64,000 bases of DNA from Rubrivivax sp. (GCA_019635315.1 JAHBZT010000001.1:496001-560000); one strand, 5' to 3'. Positions 28,469-37,660 are shown, counted from the stretch's first letter. The notes: generated by a model from the letters alone, not told the origin. Numbers and translations are program-made.

Positions 28469-30645
28469 TGGCCGCGCCCTCGCGCAAGGCGCTGTGGGGA
28501 GGCCTGCTCGCGGCCGCGGTCGCGGGCGTGCTGCTGTGGCGCCAGTTCGATCTCGGCGCACTGCTGACGCTGGAGCAGCTGAAGGCCAGCCGCGATGCGC
28601 TGATCGCGCTCTACCAGGCGCGGCCGCTGGCGACGGCGGCGGCCTATTTCGCGATCTACGTCGCCGTGACCGCGCTGTCGCTGCCCGGCGCGCTGGTGAT
28701 GACGCTGGCCGGCGGCGCGATCTTCGGCTTCTGGACGGGGCTCGTGCTGGTCAGCTTCGCGTCGACGGCCGGCGCCACGCTGGCCTTCCTGGCCGCGCGC
28801 TACCTGTTTCGCGGCAGCGTGCAGGCGCGCTTCGGGCGCCATCTGGCGGCCGTCGACGAAGGCGTGCGGCGCGACGGCCTCTTCTATCTGCTGACCCTGC
28901 GCCTGGTGCCGGCGTTTCCGTTCTTCGCCGTCAACCTGCTGATGGGGCTGACCGCGATGCCGGTCTGGCGTTATGCCTGGGTCAGCCAGCTCGGCATGCT
29001 CGCCGGCACCGTGGTCTACGTGAATGCCGGCACCCAGCTCGCGGCGATCCGGTCGCCGGGCGACGTGTTCTCGCCGGCGCTGTGGCTCAGCTTCGCGCTG
29101 CTGGGGCTATTTCCGCTGGCGGCGAAATTCGGCGTCGACGCGCTGCGCCGGCGCAAGGTCTACGCGCGGTGGCCGAAGCCGGCGCGCTTCGACCGCAACC
29201 TCGTCGTCATCGGCGCCGGCGCCGGCGGGCTGGTCACGGCCTACATCGCGGCCGCGGTGAAGGCCCGGGTCACGCTGGTCGAAGGGCATCGCATGGGCGG
29301 CGACTGCCTCAACTTCGGCTGCGTGCCGAGCAAGGCGCTGATCCGCTCGGCCAGGCTGGCGCGGCAGCTGAAGCAGGCGCAAGCACTCGGCCTGGCCGAC
29401 GTCACCGGGCGCGTGGACTTCGCCGCCGTGATGCGGCGCGTGCACGAGGTCATCCGCACCATCGAGCCGCACGACTCGGTGGCGCGCTACACCGCTCTGG
29501 GTGTCGAGGTGCTGCAGGGTCACGCGCGCATCACCAGCCCCTGGAGCGTGGAGGTCACGCGGGCCGACGGCGCGAAGCAGGTGCTGAGCACCCGGGCCAT
29601 CGTCATCGCCGCCGGCGCCAGCCCCTTCGTGCCGACCATTCCCGGCCTGAAGGAGGTCGGCTGCCTGACCAGCGACACCGTCTGGGGCCTGACCGAGCTG
29701 CCGCGGCGCCTGGTCGTGCTCGGCGGCGGCCCCATCGGCTGCGAGCTGGCGCAGGCCTTCGCGCGCCTGGGCAGCGCGGTCACGCAGGTGGAGATGGCGC
29801 CGCGCGTGCTGGGGCGCGAGGACCCGGAGGTCTCGGACCTCGTCGCGGCCTCGCTTCGCGCCGACGGCGTGCGGCTGCTGACCGGCCACCAGGCGGTGCG
29901 CGTGGAGCTCGTGGGCGGCGAGAAGCGCCTCGTCGCGCGGCAGGGCGAGGGCGTGAACGAAGCCGAGGTCGTGATCCCCTTCGACGAGCTGCTGTGCGCC
30001 GTCGGCCGCAGCCCGCGCACCAGCGGCTACGGGCTGGAGGAGCTGGGCATCCCGCTGACCCCGCGCCGGACCATCGAGACCAACGCCTGGCTGCAGACGC
30101 TGTACCCGAACATCTATGCCGTCGGCGATGTCGCGGGGCCCTTCCAGTTGACGCATGTGGCGGCGCACCAGGCCTGGTATGCGGCGGTCAATGCGCTGTT
30201 CGGCCGCTTCCGCCGCTTCCGCGCCGACTATTCGGTCATTCCCTGGGCCACCTTCACCGACCCGGAGGTGGCGCGCGTGGGCCTGTCGGAAACCGAGGCG
30301 CGGGAACAGGGCATCGCCTTCGAGGTCACGCTCTACGGCATCGACGACCTGGACCGCGCCATCGCCGACGGCACCGCGCACGGTTTCGTCAAGGTGCTCA
30401 CGGTGCCGGGCAAGGACCGCATCCTGGGCGTGACCATCGTCGGCGAGCATGCCGGCGACCTGCTGGCCGAATACGTGCTCGCGATGAGGCATGGACTGGG
30501 GCTGAACAAGATCCTCGGCACCATCCACACCTACCCGACGCTGGCCGAGGCCAACAAGTACGCCGCCGGCGAGTGGAAGCGCGCCCATGCGCCGAAGAGG
30601 CTGCTCGAGTGGGTCGCGCGCTACCACGCCTGGGAGCGCGGCTGA
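28468..30645 (+). CDS. TVP38/DedA-like membrane domain fused to FAD-dependent disulfide reductase
   Basis: A 725-residue fusion. Residues ~1-225 are a TVP38/TMEM64 (SNARE-associated) membrane domain with VTALSLPGALVMTLAGGAIFGFWTG-type and LRLVPAFPFFAVNLLMGL segments. From ~243 comes a complete pyridine nucleotide-disulfide oxidoreductase resembling mercuric reductase or dihydrolipoamide dehydrogenase: FAD fold VVIGAGAGG, redox pair C280 and C285 in GGDCLNFGCVPSKAL, second dinucleotide fold VVLGGGPIGCELAQ, second FAD motif AVGDVAG, and C-terminal HTYPTLAEA. No extra C-terminal Cys pair (as in MerA) is seen. It is translationally coupled to arsS and to the DUF547 gene. Likely a membrane-bound reductase for a thiol, metal or metalloid; the substrate is unknown. 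Confidence 0.9.
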   Translation: MAAPSRKALWGGLLAAAVAGVLLWRQFDLGALLTLEQLKASRDALIALYQARPLATAAAYFAIYVAVTALSLPGALVMTLAGGAIFGFWTGLVLVSFASTAGATLAFLAARYLFRGSVQARFGRHLAAVDEGVRRDGLFYLLTLRLVPAFPFFAVNLLMGLTAMPVWRYAWVSQLGMLAGTVVYVNAGTQLAAIRSPGDVFSPALWLSFALLGLFPLAAKFGVDALRRRKVYARWPKPARFDRNLVVIGAGAGGLVTAYIAAAVKARVTLVEGHRMGGDCLNFGCVPSKALIRSARLARQLKQAQALGLADVTGRVDFAAVMRRVHEVIRTIEPHDSVARYTALGVEVLQGHARITSPWSVEVTRADGAKQVLSTRAIVIAAGASPFVPTIPGLKEVGCLTSDTVWGLTELPRRLVVLGGGPIGCELAQAFARLGSAVTQVEMAPRVLGREDPEVSDLVAASLRADGVRLLTGHQAVRVELVGGEKRLVARQGEGVNEAEVVIPFDELLCAVGRSPRTSGYGLEELGIPLTPRRTIETNAWLQTLYPNIYAVGDVAGPFQLTHVAAHQAWYAAVNALFGRFRRFRADYSVIPWATFTDPEVARVGLSETEAREQGIAFEVTLYGIDDLDRAIADGTAHGFVKVLTVPGKDRILGVTIVGEHAGDLLAEYVLAMRHGLGLNKILGTIHTYPTLAEANKYAAGEWKRAHAPKRLLEWVARYHAWERG

Positions 30646-31475
30646 TGCGTCGCCGCGCACTGCTGCAGGGTGCCGGCGCCGCGGCGGCGGTGCTGGCCGC
30701 ACCCTGGGCGCGCGCGCAGGGCTTCGACCACGCCTATGCGGCGTGGACCGCGCTGCTGGCGCGTCACGTCGTGCTGCTGCGCGGCGGCCAGGCCTCGCAG
30801 CTGCGTTATGCCGCCGTCGCCGCCGAGCGACCGGCGCTGCACGCGGTGCTGGCGGCGCTGTCGGCGCCCGGCCGCGCCGACTACGAGCGCTTCACGAAGG
30901 ACCAGCAGCAGGCCTTCCTGATCAATGCCTACAACGCCTTCACCGTCGAGCTGGTGCTGACGCGCTACCCGGACCTGACCTCCATCCGCGACCTCGGCGG
31001 TCTGTTCGGCAACCCGTGGAAGCCGAAGTGGGTGCCGCTGCTTGGCGCGAAGCTCTCGCTGGACGACATCGAGCATGCGATGCTGCGCGCGCGCGGCGTC
31101 TTCGACGAACCGCGCGTGCACTTCGCGGTCAACTGCGCCAGCGTCGGCTGCCCGATGCTGCGCGAGGAGGCCTATGTCGCCGAGCGGCTGGACGCGCAGC
31201 TCGGGCAGCAGGCCGGGCGCTTCATGGCCGACCGCACGCGCAACCGCTACGACCTGCAGCGCCGGCGCCTGGCGCTGTCGAGGATCTTCGACTGGTACGA
31301 AGAGGACTTCACGCTGGGCCACCGCGGCATCACCTCCGTCGCGGCCTTCGCCGCGCGCCACGCCGACCGCCTGGCCGATGCGCCGGCCGACCGCGAACGC
31401 ATCCGGGCCGCCAGCGTGCCGGTCGGCTTCCTGGACTACGACTGGTCGCTCAACGACGTCCGCACGGCGACCTGA
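30645..31475 (+). CDS. DUF547 exported protein
   Basis: A 276-residue protein with a Tat-like signal (MRRRALLQGAGAAAAVLAAP..ARAQG) and a DUF547 domain: FTKDQQQAFLINAYNAFTVELVL, SIRDLGGLFGNPWK, LSLDDIEHAMLR, RVHFAVNCASVGCP, YEEDF. The conserved Asn-Cys-Ala-Ser-x-x-Cys segment resembles a thiol or transglutaminase-like site. Function is unknown. The ATG overlaps the stop of the preceding reductase fusion (TGATG at 30643), and DUF547 genes frequently neighbour TVP38 and ArsS genes in databases as I recall them. The periplasmic location fits a partner for the membrane reductase. Confidence 0.85.
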   Translation: MRRRALLQGAGAAAAVLAAPWARAQGFDHAYAAWTALLARHVVLLRGGQASQLRYAAVAAERPALHAVLAALSAPGRADYERFTKDQQQAFLINAYNAFTVELVLTRYPDLTSIRDLGGLFGNPWKPKWVPLLGAKLSLDDIEHAMLRARGVFDEPRVHFAVNCASVGCPMLREEAYVAERLDAQLGQQAGRFMADRTRNRYDLQRRRLALSRIFDWYEEDFTLGHRGITSVAAFAARHADRLADAPADRERIRAASVPVGFLDYDWSLNDVRTAT

Positions 31476-31513
31476 CACCACGCCCCACCCCGCGACGACC
31501 CGAGGAGTCCCGC

Positions 31514-32407
31514 ATGACGATCACCCGCCGCCACCTGCTGGGCACCGCCGCCGCTGCCGCGAGCCCCCTCGCGCTGCCGGCCGCCTTCGCGCAGGGCCGG
31601 ACGCTGAATTTCGGCGTCGGCATGTTCCAGCCCGACCGCGAGAAGAACGACGCCACCTACCGCCCGCTGGCCGAGCACCTGGCGCAGCGGCTGGGCCGGC
31701 CGGTGGCGCTGCGCACGGTCGACAGCTGGGAGGGCCTGGCCAAGAGCCTGGCCAGCGGCGAGACCGACATCGCGCTGATGGGCCCCTGGGGCTACGTGCT
31801 GGCCCACCACCACGCCGACGCGCAGGTCGTCTCGACCATCCTGTACCAGGGCAAGCCGGAGTATTTCGCGCTCATCGTCACGCACCCGGACTCCGGCATC
31901 ACGAGCATCCGGGACCTGCTCGGCGCCAAGGGCCGCGGCCGCAGCTTCGCCTTCGGCGACAAGGGCTCGACCTCCGGCTACCTGATCCCGCTGCACTACT
32001 TCATGCAGCAGGGCGTGGACCCGGAGAAGCACTTCGGCCGCGTGCTGCACACCAGGCACCAGGCGATACAGACCCAGGTCGCCGCGGGCCAGCTCGACGC
32101 CGGCGCCGACTACAACCGCAACCGCAGCGCGATGATCGAGCAGGGCCTGATCCAGGCCGAGCGCAGCGTCGTGATCTGGCAGTCGGCCCCGCTGCCCAAC
32201 GACGCGGTGGCAGTCAGCGCCGCGCTGTACCGCGACCGCGCCTTCGTGCAGCGGCTGCAGGCCGCGCTGGCCGAGGTCGGACCGCTGCTGCCACAGCGGC
32301 CGAACCTGCTGCCCGCCCACTACACCGGCTTCGTGGATGCCGACAACGCGTTCTACAAGCCGATCCGCGATGCCGGGCTGGCCACCGGCAAGCTGGCACC
32401 GAAATGA
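31514..32407 (+). CDS. PhnD-like periplasmic oxyanion-binding protein
   Basis: A 297-residue substrate-binding protein with a Tat-like signal (TRRHLLGTAAAAASPLALP..AQG). The fold is that of phosphate/phosphite/phosphonate-binding PhnD/PtxB: LNFGVGMFQPDREKNDATYRPLAEHLAQRLG, GETDIALMGPWGYVLAHHH, FAFGDKGSTSGYLIPLHYF, QVAAGQLDAGADYNRN. One branch of this family is annotated as putative selenate-binding and is linked to selenium genes; the ArsS neighbour makes an arsenic, selenium or phosphorus oxyanion equally possible. GAGGAG precedes ATG 31514. First gene of the transporter part, 38 bp after the DUF547 gene. Confidence 0.88.
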   Translation: MTITRRHLLGTAAAAASPLALPAAFAQGRTLNFGVGMFQPDREKNDATYRPLAEHLAQRLGRPVALRTVDSWEGLAKSLASGETDIALMGPWGYVLAHHHADAQVVSTILYQGKPEYFALIVTHPDSGITSIRDLLGAKGRGRSFAFGDKGSTSGYLIPLHYFMQQGVDPEKHFGRVLHTRHQAIQTQVAAGQLDAGADYNRNRSAMIEQGLIQAERSVVIWQSAPLPNDAVAVSAALYRDRAFVQRLQAALAEVGPLLPQRPNLLPAHYTGFVDADNAFYKPIRDAGLATGKLAPK

Positions 32408-32414
32408 GCCCGGC

Positions 32415-33314
32415 ATGAGCCTGGCCGGCCTCGTGGCCGAACCCGCGCCGTCGCCCGCGCCGCGCGGGCGGCTCGGCTTCGCGGCGCTGGCGCTGGCCTA
32501 TGGCGCGCTGGTGCTGCTGTGCCTGGCCACGCTGGCCGCGGCCGGCGACCTGTCGCTGGGCCGCAACCCCTGGGACAACCTGCTGCGCTCGCTGGCCGAC
32601 TTCGCGCGGCCCAGCTTTCTCGACCTCTGGTTCGGCGCCGAGCGGCTGGAATACCGCAGCGACGACGGCACGCTGCTGCGCGTGGAGGACCGGCGTGCGG
32701 TCGAGGCGAGCTACCTGGCCGGCCTGGCACGCGCGACCTGGGTCACCTTGCAGATCGCGACGCTGGGCTCGCTGCTGGCCGCGCTGCTGGCGCTGCCGCT
32801 GGGCCTGCTCACGGCGCGCAACCTGGGCGCGCCGCGGCCGCTGGCCTGGGCCGCCAAGGGCGTGCTGGACGTCGCGCGCGCCGTGCACACGCTGGTCTTC
32901 GGGCTGGTGCTGGTGGGCATCGTCGGGCTCGGGCCGACGGCGGGCATCCTGGCCATCGCGCTGCACTCGATGGGCACCTACGGCAAGCTCTATGCCGAAA
33001 GCATCGAGAGCCTGGACATGGCGGCGGTGGAGGCGGTGCGCGCCACCGGCGCGACGCCGCTGCAGGTGTTCTTCAACGCGGTCTGGCCCTCGGTGCTGCC
33101 GCAGTTCGTCGGCAACCACCTCTATGTCTGGGAGTTCAACATCCGCGACTCGACCATCCTGGGGCTGATCGGCGCCGGCGGCCTGGGCCTGCTGATCTCC
33201 GAGGCGGTGAGCCTGTTCCAGTGGGGCCGGCTGGCGACCGTGCTGCTGGTCGTGATCGCACTGGTGATCGCGTTCGATGCGTTGTCGCGGCGCATCCGCC
33301 GCGCGCTGCGATGA
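32415..33314 (+). CDS. PhnE-like ABC transporter permease
   Basis: A 299-residue inner-membrane permease of the BPD_transp_1 type. There is an N-terminal helix (about 18-42), a periplasmic loop and five further helices. The EAA cytoplasmic loop appears as AAVEAVRATGATPLQVFFNAVWPSVLPQ, and FNIRDSTILGLIGAGGLG is typical of PhnE/PtxC. It follows the binding-protein gene after 7 bases and overlaps the ATPase start as ATGA (33311-33314). Forms the membrane channel with itself as a homodimer and PhnC-like ATPase. Confidence 0.9.
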   Translation: MSLAGLVAEPAPSPAPRGRLGFAALALAYGALVLLCLATLAAAGDLSLGRNPWDNLLRSLADFARPSFLDLWFGAERLEYRSDDGTLLRVEDRRAVEASYLAGLARATWVTLQIATLGSLLAALLALPLGLLTARNLGAPRPLAWAAKGVLDVARAVHTLVFGLVLVGIVGLGPTAGILAIALHSMGTYGKLYAESIESLDMAAVEAVRATGATPLQVFFNAVWPSVLPQFVGNHLYVWEFNIRDSTILGLIGAGGLGLLISEAVSLFQWGRLATVLLVVIALVIAFDALSRRIRRALR

Positions 33315-34150
33315 CGCCGCCCGCCGTGATCCGCCTGCACGGCGTGGCCGTCGAGGCCGGCGGCCGCGTGCTGCTGCAGGTCCCGGAGCTGCTGATCCGC
33401 GCCGGCGAGCGTGTCGCGCTGGTCGGCGCCAACGGCGCCGGCAAGAGCACGCTGCTGCGCCTGCTGACGGGGCTGGCGGTGCCGGCCCGCGGCGAGGTCG
33501 AGGTGCTCGGCCGCCGCCTCGACGCCGCGGCGCCGCGGCCGCTGTCGCGCGCCGGTTGGCGCGCGCTGCGCGCCGAGGTCGGGCAGGTGATGCAGGGCCT
33601 GCACCTGGTGCCGCGCCTGAGCGCGCTGGAGAACGTGCTCGTCGGCGCGCTGGCGCGTCGCGACGAGCTGCCGGCCTGGCGCAGCTGGGTGCGGCTGTAC
33701 CCGGCGCCGCTGGTCGCCGAGGCCGAGGCCGCGCTGGCCCGCCTGGGCCTGGCCGCGCGGGCCGGCACGCGCGCGGACCGGCTGTCCGGCGGCGAACGCC
33801 AGAAGGTCGGTCTGGCGCGGCTCATGCTGCAGCGCCCGCGGCTGCTGCTGGCCGACGAACCGACCTCGGCGCTGGACCCGGCATCGACCGAGCTTGCCGC
33901 CGCGGTGCTGCGCGAGGCCGCCTCGCGCGCCACGCTGGTCAGCGTCGTCCACCACGCGGCGCTGCTGCCGCTGCTGGCCGATCGCGTGATCGGCCTGGCC
34001 GGTGGCGGCATCGTCTTCGACCGTCCGCGCGCCGGGCTGGACGACGAGCGGCTGGCCGCGCTGTACCGCGCGCCCGCCAGCGCCGCCGGCGCGCTGCTTC
34101 ATGACCTTCCCGGCGCGGCCGCCGCCCGGCTGGCCGCCGCCCACCCCTGA
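33311..34150 (+). CDS. PhnC-like ABC transporter ATPase
   Basis: A 279-residue ATPase: Walker A GANGAGKST, Q-loop QVMQGLHLVP, signature LSGGERQK, Walker B LLLADEPTSALD, switch histidine in SVVHHAALL. The insertion after Walker A (RPLSRAGWRALRAEVG) and RSWVRLYP are PhnC-like. The last ~25 residues are Ala-rich and not conserved. It completes the importer with the two preceding genes. Phosphonate C-P lyase genes (phnG-M) and ptxD are absent, so a classical phosphonate or phosphite pathway is not supported by the context. Confidence 0.9.
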   Translation: MTPPAVIRLHGVAVEAGGRVLLQVPELLIRAGERVALVGANGAGKSTLLRLLTGLAVPARGEVEVLGRRLDAAAPRPLSRAGWRALRAEVGQVMQGLHLVPRLSALENVLVGALARRDELPAWRSWVRLYPAPLVAEAEAALARLGLAARAGTRADRLSGGERQKVGLARLMLQRPRLLLADEPTSALDPASTELAAAVLREAASRATLVSVVHHAALLPLLADRVIGLAGGGIVFDRPRAGLDDERLAALYRAPASAAGALLHDLPGAAAARLAAAHP

Positions 34151-34161
34151 GGCCCGACGCG

Positions 34162-35157
34162 ATGAATGCCGTCCCGACCGCCAGCCTGCACGACGAGGCC
34201 CCCGGCCGCAGCTGCCCGCTGCACTACCGCTATGCGCCGGAAGTCTTCGCGGCACCGCCGCCGCCGCTGCTGCACGAACTGGACACCCTGTACGTCGTCG
34301 GCGGCCTCTACGGCAACGCGCTGGCGCTGGCGCGCGTGCTCGAGCTGTTCGACCGCGAGCGGGGGCGCAAGCGGCTGGTCTTCAACGGCGACTTCCACTG
34401 GTTCGACGCCGATCCCGAGGTCTTCGCCCAGGTGCAGCGCGGCGTGCTCGGCCATGTCGCGCTGCGCGGCAACGTCGAGACCGAACTGGCGGCCGACGAT
34501 GCGGGCGACGGCGCCGATGCCGGCTGCGGCTGCGCCTACCCGGACTGGGTCGGCGACGAGGTCGTCGAACGCTCCAACCGCATCCTGCGCCGGCTGCGCG
34601 CGGCCGCCACGCCGGCCCAGCGCGCCGAGGTGGCCGCGCTGCCGATGTGGGCGCGCGCCGAGGTCGGCGGCCTGCAGCTGGGCATCGTGCACGGCGACGC
34701 GACCTCGCTCGCCGGCTGGGGCTTCGCGCAGGAGCACCTGCGCGACGCCGCCCACCGCGCCGACGTGCGGCGCTGGTTCCGGCGTGCCGGCGTCGACGCC
34801 TTCGCCTGCACGCACACCTGCCTGCCGGTCTTCCAGGGCTTGCGGGTCGACGGGGACGAGGCGCCGCGCTGGATCTTCAACAACGGCGCCACCGGCATGC
34901 CCAACTTCGCCGGCGACGGCGCCGGGCTGCTGACGCGCGTCGCGCTCACGCCCTTCGACGGTCCCGAGCGCCGTTTCGGCGTGCGCGCCGGTGGCGTCTT
35001 CGCCGACGCCGTCGCGGTCGACGTCGACCGCGAGGCCTGGCAGCGCCTCTTCCTGCGCCAGTGGCTCGAGGGCAGCGACGCGCACGCGTCGTATTTCGGG
35101 CGCATCGTGCGCGGGCCGGCGTACGGCGTGCAGGACGCGGTCCGGCTCGACGGCTGA
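34162..35157 (+). CDS. Calcineurin-like phosphoesterase with degenerate first metal motif
   Basis: A 331-residue cytosolic protein, 11 bp after the ATPase gene. The fold is recognisable from a metallophosphoesterase series: YVVGGLYGNALALARVLELF at the place of GDxHGN, FNGDFHWF for GD, HVALRGNVETE for GNHE, LGIVHGD for the late histidine, and CTHTCLP for the final GHxH-like site. In the first motif the metal-binding Asp and His are replaced (GGLYGN instead of GDIHGN), so binuclear catalysis may be lost or altered. Possibly a regulatory or binding protein for the transported compound, or an enzyme with a different metal site. Clearly within the operon. Confidence 0.75.
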   Translation: MNAVPTASLHDEAPGRSCPLHYRYAPEVFAAPPPPLLHELDTLYVVGGLYGNALALARVLELFDRERGRKRLVFNGDFHWFDADPEVFAQVQRGVLGHVALRGNVETELAADDAGDGADAGCGCAYPDWVGDEVVERSNRILRRLRAAATPAQRAEVAALPMWARAEVGGLQLGIVHGDATSLAGWGFAQEHLRDAAHRADVRRWFRRAGVDAFACTHTCLPVFQGLRVDGDEAPRWIFNNGATGMPNFAGDGAGLLTRVALTPFDGPERRFGVRAGGVFADAVAVDVDREAWQRLFLRQWLEGSDAHASYFGRIVRGPAYGVQDAVRLDG

Positions 35158-35279
35158 GCGGGCAACCCGCGCGCCGGTCTCCTGCCGGCGAGGGATGCCG
35201 GGACCGGTCCTGGCCGGTCAACATCGGCAGACCCGTTCCCATGGGCCGGCCCCGCCGGCCCGCACGACCCGAGACCCCC

Positions 35280-36173
35280 ATGGCCCAGCGCGAGATCCTG
35301 AACCCGGACGTCGACGTGATGGTCGTCCTCGACGAGCTCGCCACCCATGCCGTCACCGACGGCCGTGGGCTCACGCTGGGCGACCTGGCCGGCCATCGCA
35401 GGGACCGCTACCTGACGCTGTGGCGGGTGCTGCACCTGCTGGGCGGGCTGGCACGCCGCGGCATCCTGGGGCCGCATGACCACCTGGTGCCGGTGCCGGC
35501 CCGGGTGCAGGACAACCAGGCGCCCGACGTCTTCCAGGCCGCGCATGTGCTGCCCTGCGACTTCAGCGTCAATGGCGAACCCGGCGTGCATGCCGTCTTC
35601 CGCTCGCCCATCATCCGCGGCAACGTGAAGGCGCACCTGTTCGGGCGCACGAATGCCGTGCACGGGCTGGTCAACTCGGTGGACAGCCGCTGCGAGGACA
35701 CGCGCGCCGGCAAGCGCGGCTGGCGGTTGTGCCTGCACGAGGCGGTCGAGCGCGTGCTCGCCGGCGGCGAGCCGGCCGCGGTCTTTCGCGAGCAGCTGGT
35801 GCCCGGCTATGCCGCCGCGGTGGCTGCCGCGCAGGCGCTGTTCGAGCGCGCCATCTCGGCCGCGGAGCGCCTGCACCTGCAGGCGCCCGTGCTGCTGCAG
35901 GCCAACGGCCAGCCGCTGCACCCGCGCCGGCAGGACTTCCGCATCGGCACCAGGCTGACCGACGCGCGGGCGCGCGCCGCCAACAAGGCGGTGCTGCAGC
36001 AGGTGTTCGCCGAATACCGCCTGGGCCCGGCGGGCCTGGCCCCCGTGACGCTGGAGCGCGCCGCGCGCGAGGCCGACGACTGGGCCGGGCTCGAACGGGC
36101 CTGGCGGGCGGCCCATGCCGGACCGGGTGGGGTCGCGCCCGGCCCGCGGCCGCGTCAGAGCTTGAAGTCGTAG
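35280..36173 (+). CDS. Protein of unknown function
   Basis: I do not recognise this 297-residue protein. It is soluble, has no signal peptide or membrane segment, and begins [20 protein letters not shown]. Residues ~20-65 look like a winged-helix-like helical stretch ([31 protein letters not shown]). The middle has [21 protein letters not shown] and the C-terminal half is helical with many Ala/Arg. Codon use is like its neighbours. It lies 122 bp after the phosphoesterase gene, with two short inverted repeats between (35172-35190 and 35202-35219), so it may be a separate unit. Its last 19 bases overlap the convergent xth gene. Confidence 0.75.
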   Translation: MAQREILNPDVDVMVVLDELATHAVTDGRGLTLGDLAGHRRDRYLTLWRVLHLLGGLARRGILGPHDHLVPVPARVQDNQAPDVFQAAHVLPCDFSVNGEPGVHAVFRSPIIRGNVKAHLFGRTNAVHGLVNSVDSRCEDTRAGKRGWRLCLHEAVERVLAGGEPAAVFREQLVPGYAAAVAAAQALFERAISAAERLHLQAPVLLQANGQPLHPRRQDFRIGTRLTDARARAANKAVLQQVFAEYRLGPAGLAPVTLERAAREADDWAGLERAWRAAHAGPGGVAPGPRPRQSLKS

Positions 36174-36943
36174 TCCACGATCACCGGCGCGTGGTCGCTG
36201 AAGCGCCGGTCCAGGAAGATCTGCTCGCGCTTCGCGGTCGCCGCGATGCCGGGCGTCGCCAGGTGGTAGTCCAGCCGCCAGCCCACGTTCTTGGCCCAGG
36301 CCTGGCCGCGGTTGCTCCACCACGTGTACTGCTCGGGCCGCGGGTTGAGCGTGCGGAAGACATCGACCAGGCCGCCCTTGGTCAGCAGCTTGGTCATCCA
36401 GGCGCGCTCCTCGGGCAGGAAGCCGCTGTTCTTCTGGTTGCTCTTCCAGTTCCTGAGGTCGATCTCCTGGTGCGCGATGTTGACGTCGCCGACGAGGACG
36501 AATTCGCGCTCGGCCTTGAGCTTCATCAGGTGCGGATACAGCCGCGCGAGGAAGCGGAACTTGGCGGCCTGGCGCTCCTCGCCGCTGCTGCCGCTGGGGA
36601 AGTAGCAGCTGATCAGGCTGAACTTGCGCTTCGCGGTGTCGTAGCGCGCCTCGACCCAGCGGCCCTCGGCGTCGAATTCGCGGCTGCCGAAGCCGGCGAG
36701 CACCGCATCGGGCGCCTTGCGCAGGTACAGCCCGACGCCGGAGTAGCCCTTCTTCTGCGCGAAGTGGAAGTGGCCGTCCATGCCGGCGACGCGCTCGAAG
36801 CGTCCGGCCACATCGGCAGCCTGGGCTTTCACTTCCTGCACGCCCATAGAATCCGCCCCCACGCTGTCGGCCCACTCCAGCAGGCCCTTGCTGGCCGCCG
36901 AGCGGATGCCGTTGAGGTTCAGCGTGACGAGTCGAAAACCCAC
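36155..36943 (-). CDS. xth: Exodeoxyribonuclease III
   Basis: AP endonuclease and 3'-5' exonuclease for base-excision repair. The 262-residue protein starts at GTG 36943 ([16 protein letters not shown]), with GAAAGG about 9 bases upstream. Catalytic and metal segments are LNLNG (7-11 region), [27 protein letters not shown] and the C-terminal [11 protein letters not shown], all intact. The open frame continues upstream across pyrE but without similarity. Divergent from pyrE with only 18 bp between starts, a conserved arrangement in Burkholderiales. Confidence 0.95.
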   Translation of the reverse strand: MGFRLVTLNLNGIRSAASKGLLEWADSVGADSMGVQEVKAQAADVAGRFERVAGMDGHFHFAQKKGYSGVGLYLRKAPDAVLAGFGSREFDAEGRWVEARYDTAKRKFSLISCYFPSGSSGEERQAAKFRFLARLYPHLMKLKAEREFVLVGDVNIAHQEIDLRNWKSNQKNSGFLPEERAWMTKLLTKGGLVDVFRTLNPRPEQYTWWSNRGQAWAKNVGWRLDYHLATPGIAATAKREQIFLDRRFSDHAPVIVDYDFKL

Positions 36944-36961
36944 GACGAGGACCTTTCCGAG

Positions 36962-37660
36962 ATGACGGCCGCACTGCAGGGCGCGCCTGCCGGGGCAGAC
37001 GACCCCGCGCTGGCGCAGGAGTTCGTGAAATTCGCGGTCGCCGCCGGCGTGCTGCGATTCGGCGAGTTCCGCACCAAGGCCGGCCGGCTGTCGCCGTATT
37101 TCTTCAATGCCGGCGGCTTCGACGACGGCGAGCGGCTGGGCCGCCTCGCGGAATTCTATGCACGGCGCGTGCTGGCCAGCGGGGTCGCCTTCGACATGCT
37201 GTTCGGCCCCGCCTACAAGGGCATCACGCTGGCGGCCGCGGTGGCGGTGGAACTGGCCCGGCGCGGCCGCAACGTGCCCTTCGCCTACAACCGCAAGGAA
37301 GCCAAGGACCATGGCGAGGGCGGCACGCTGGTCGGCGCGCCGGTGCGCGGCCGCGTGCTGATCATCGACGACGTGATCTCCGCCGGCACCTCGGTGCGCG
37401 AGTCGATCGCGATGATCGCCGCCGCCGGCGCCACGCCCTGCGGCGTGCTGATCGCGCTCGACCGCCAGGAACGCGCCACCGAGGGCGGGCAGGACGTCCC
37501 GTACAGCGCAGTGCAGTTCGTCACACGGCAGTTACAGATGCCGGTGGCCGCGATTGCGACACTGTCGGACTTGCTTCAGTATCTGGCGAGCGGTGCCGAT
37601 CCTGCGCTGGCGGCCTACGCGCAGCCCGTGCGGGCCTACCGCGAGCGTTACGGAGTCTGA
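36962..37660 (+). CDS. pyrE: Orotate phosphoribosyltransferase
   Basis: Converts orotate and PRPP to orotidine monophosphate in pyrimidine synthesis. The 232-residue protein carries the PRPP-binding motif [23 protein letters not shown] and [13 protein letters not shown], the mobile catalytic loop. The start is ATG 36962. The next gene (DUF4124) begins at the base after its stop, so they are one transcript. Confidence 0.97.
   Translation: MTAALQGAPAGADDPALAQEFVKFAVAAGVLRFGEFRTKAGRLSPYFFNAGGFDDGERLGRLAEFYARRVLASGVAFDMLFGPAYKGITLAAAVAVELARRGRNVPFAYNRKEAKDHGEGGTLVGAPVRGRVLIIDDVISAGTSVRESIAMIAAAGATPCGVLIALDRQERATEGGQDVPYSAVQFVTRQLQMPVAAIATLSDLLQYLASGADPALAAYAQPVRAYRERYGV

Noticed and set aside
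31514-34150. Classical phosphonate utilisation locus
   Set aside because: Only the importer is present; no C-P lyase genes, phosphonatase or phosphite dehydrogenase occur nearby, so phosphonate is only one of several possible substrates.
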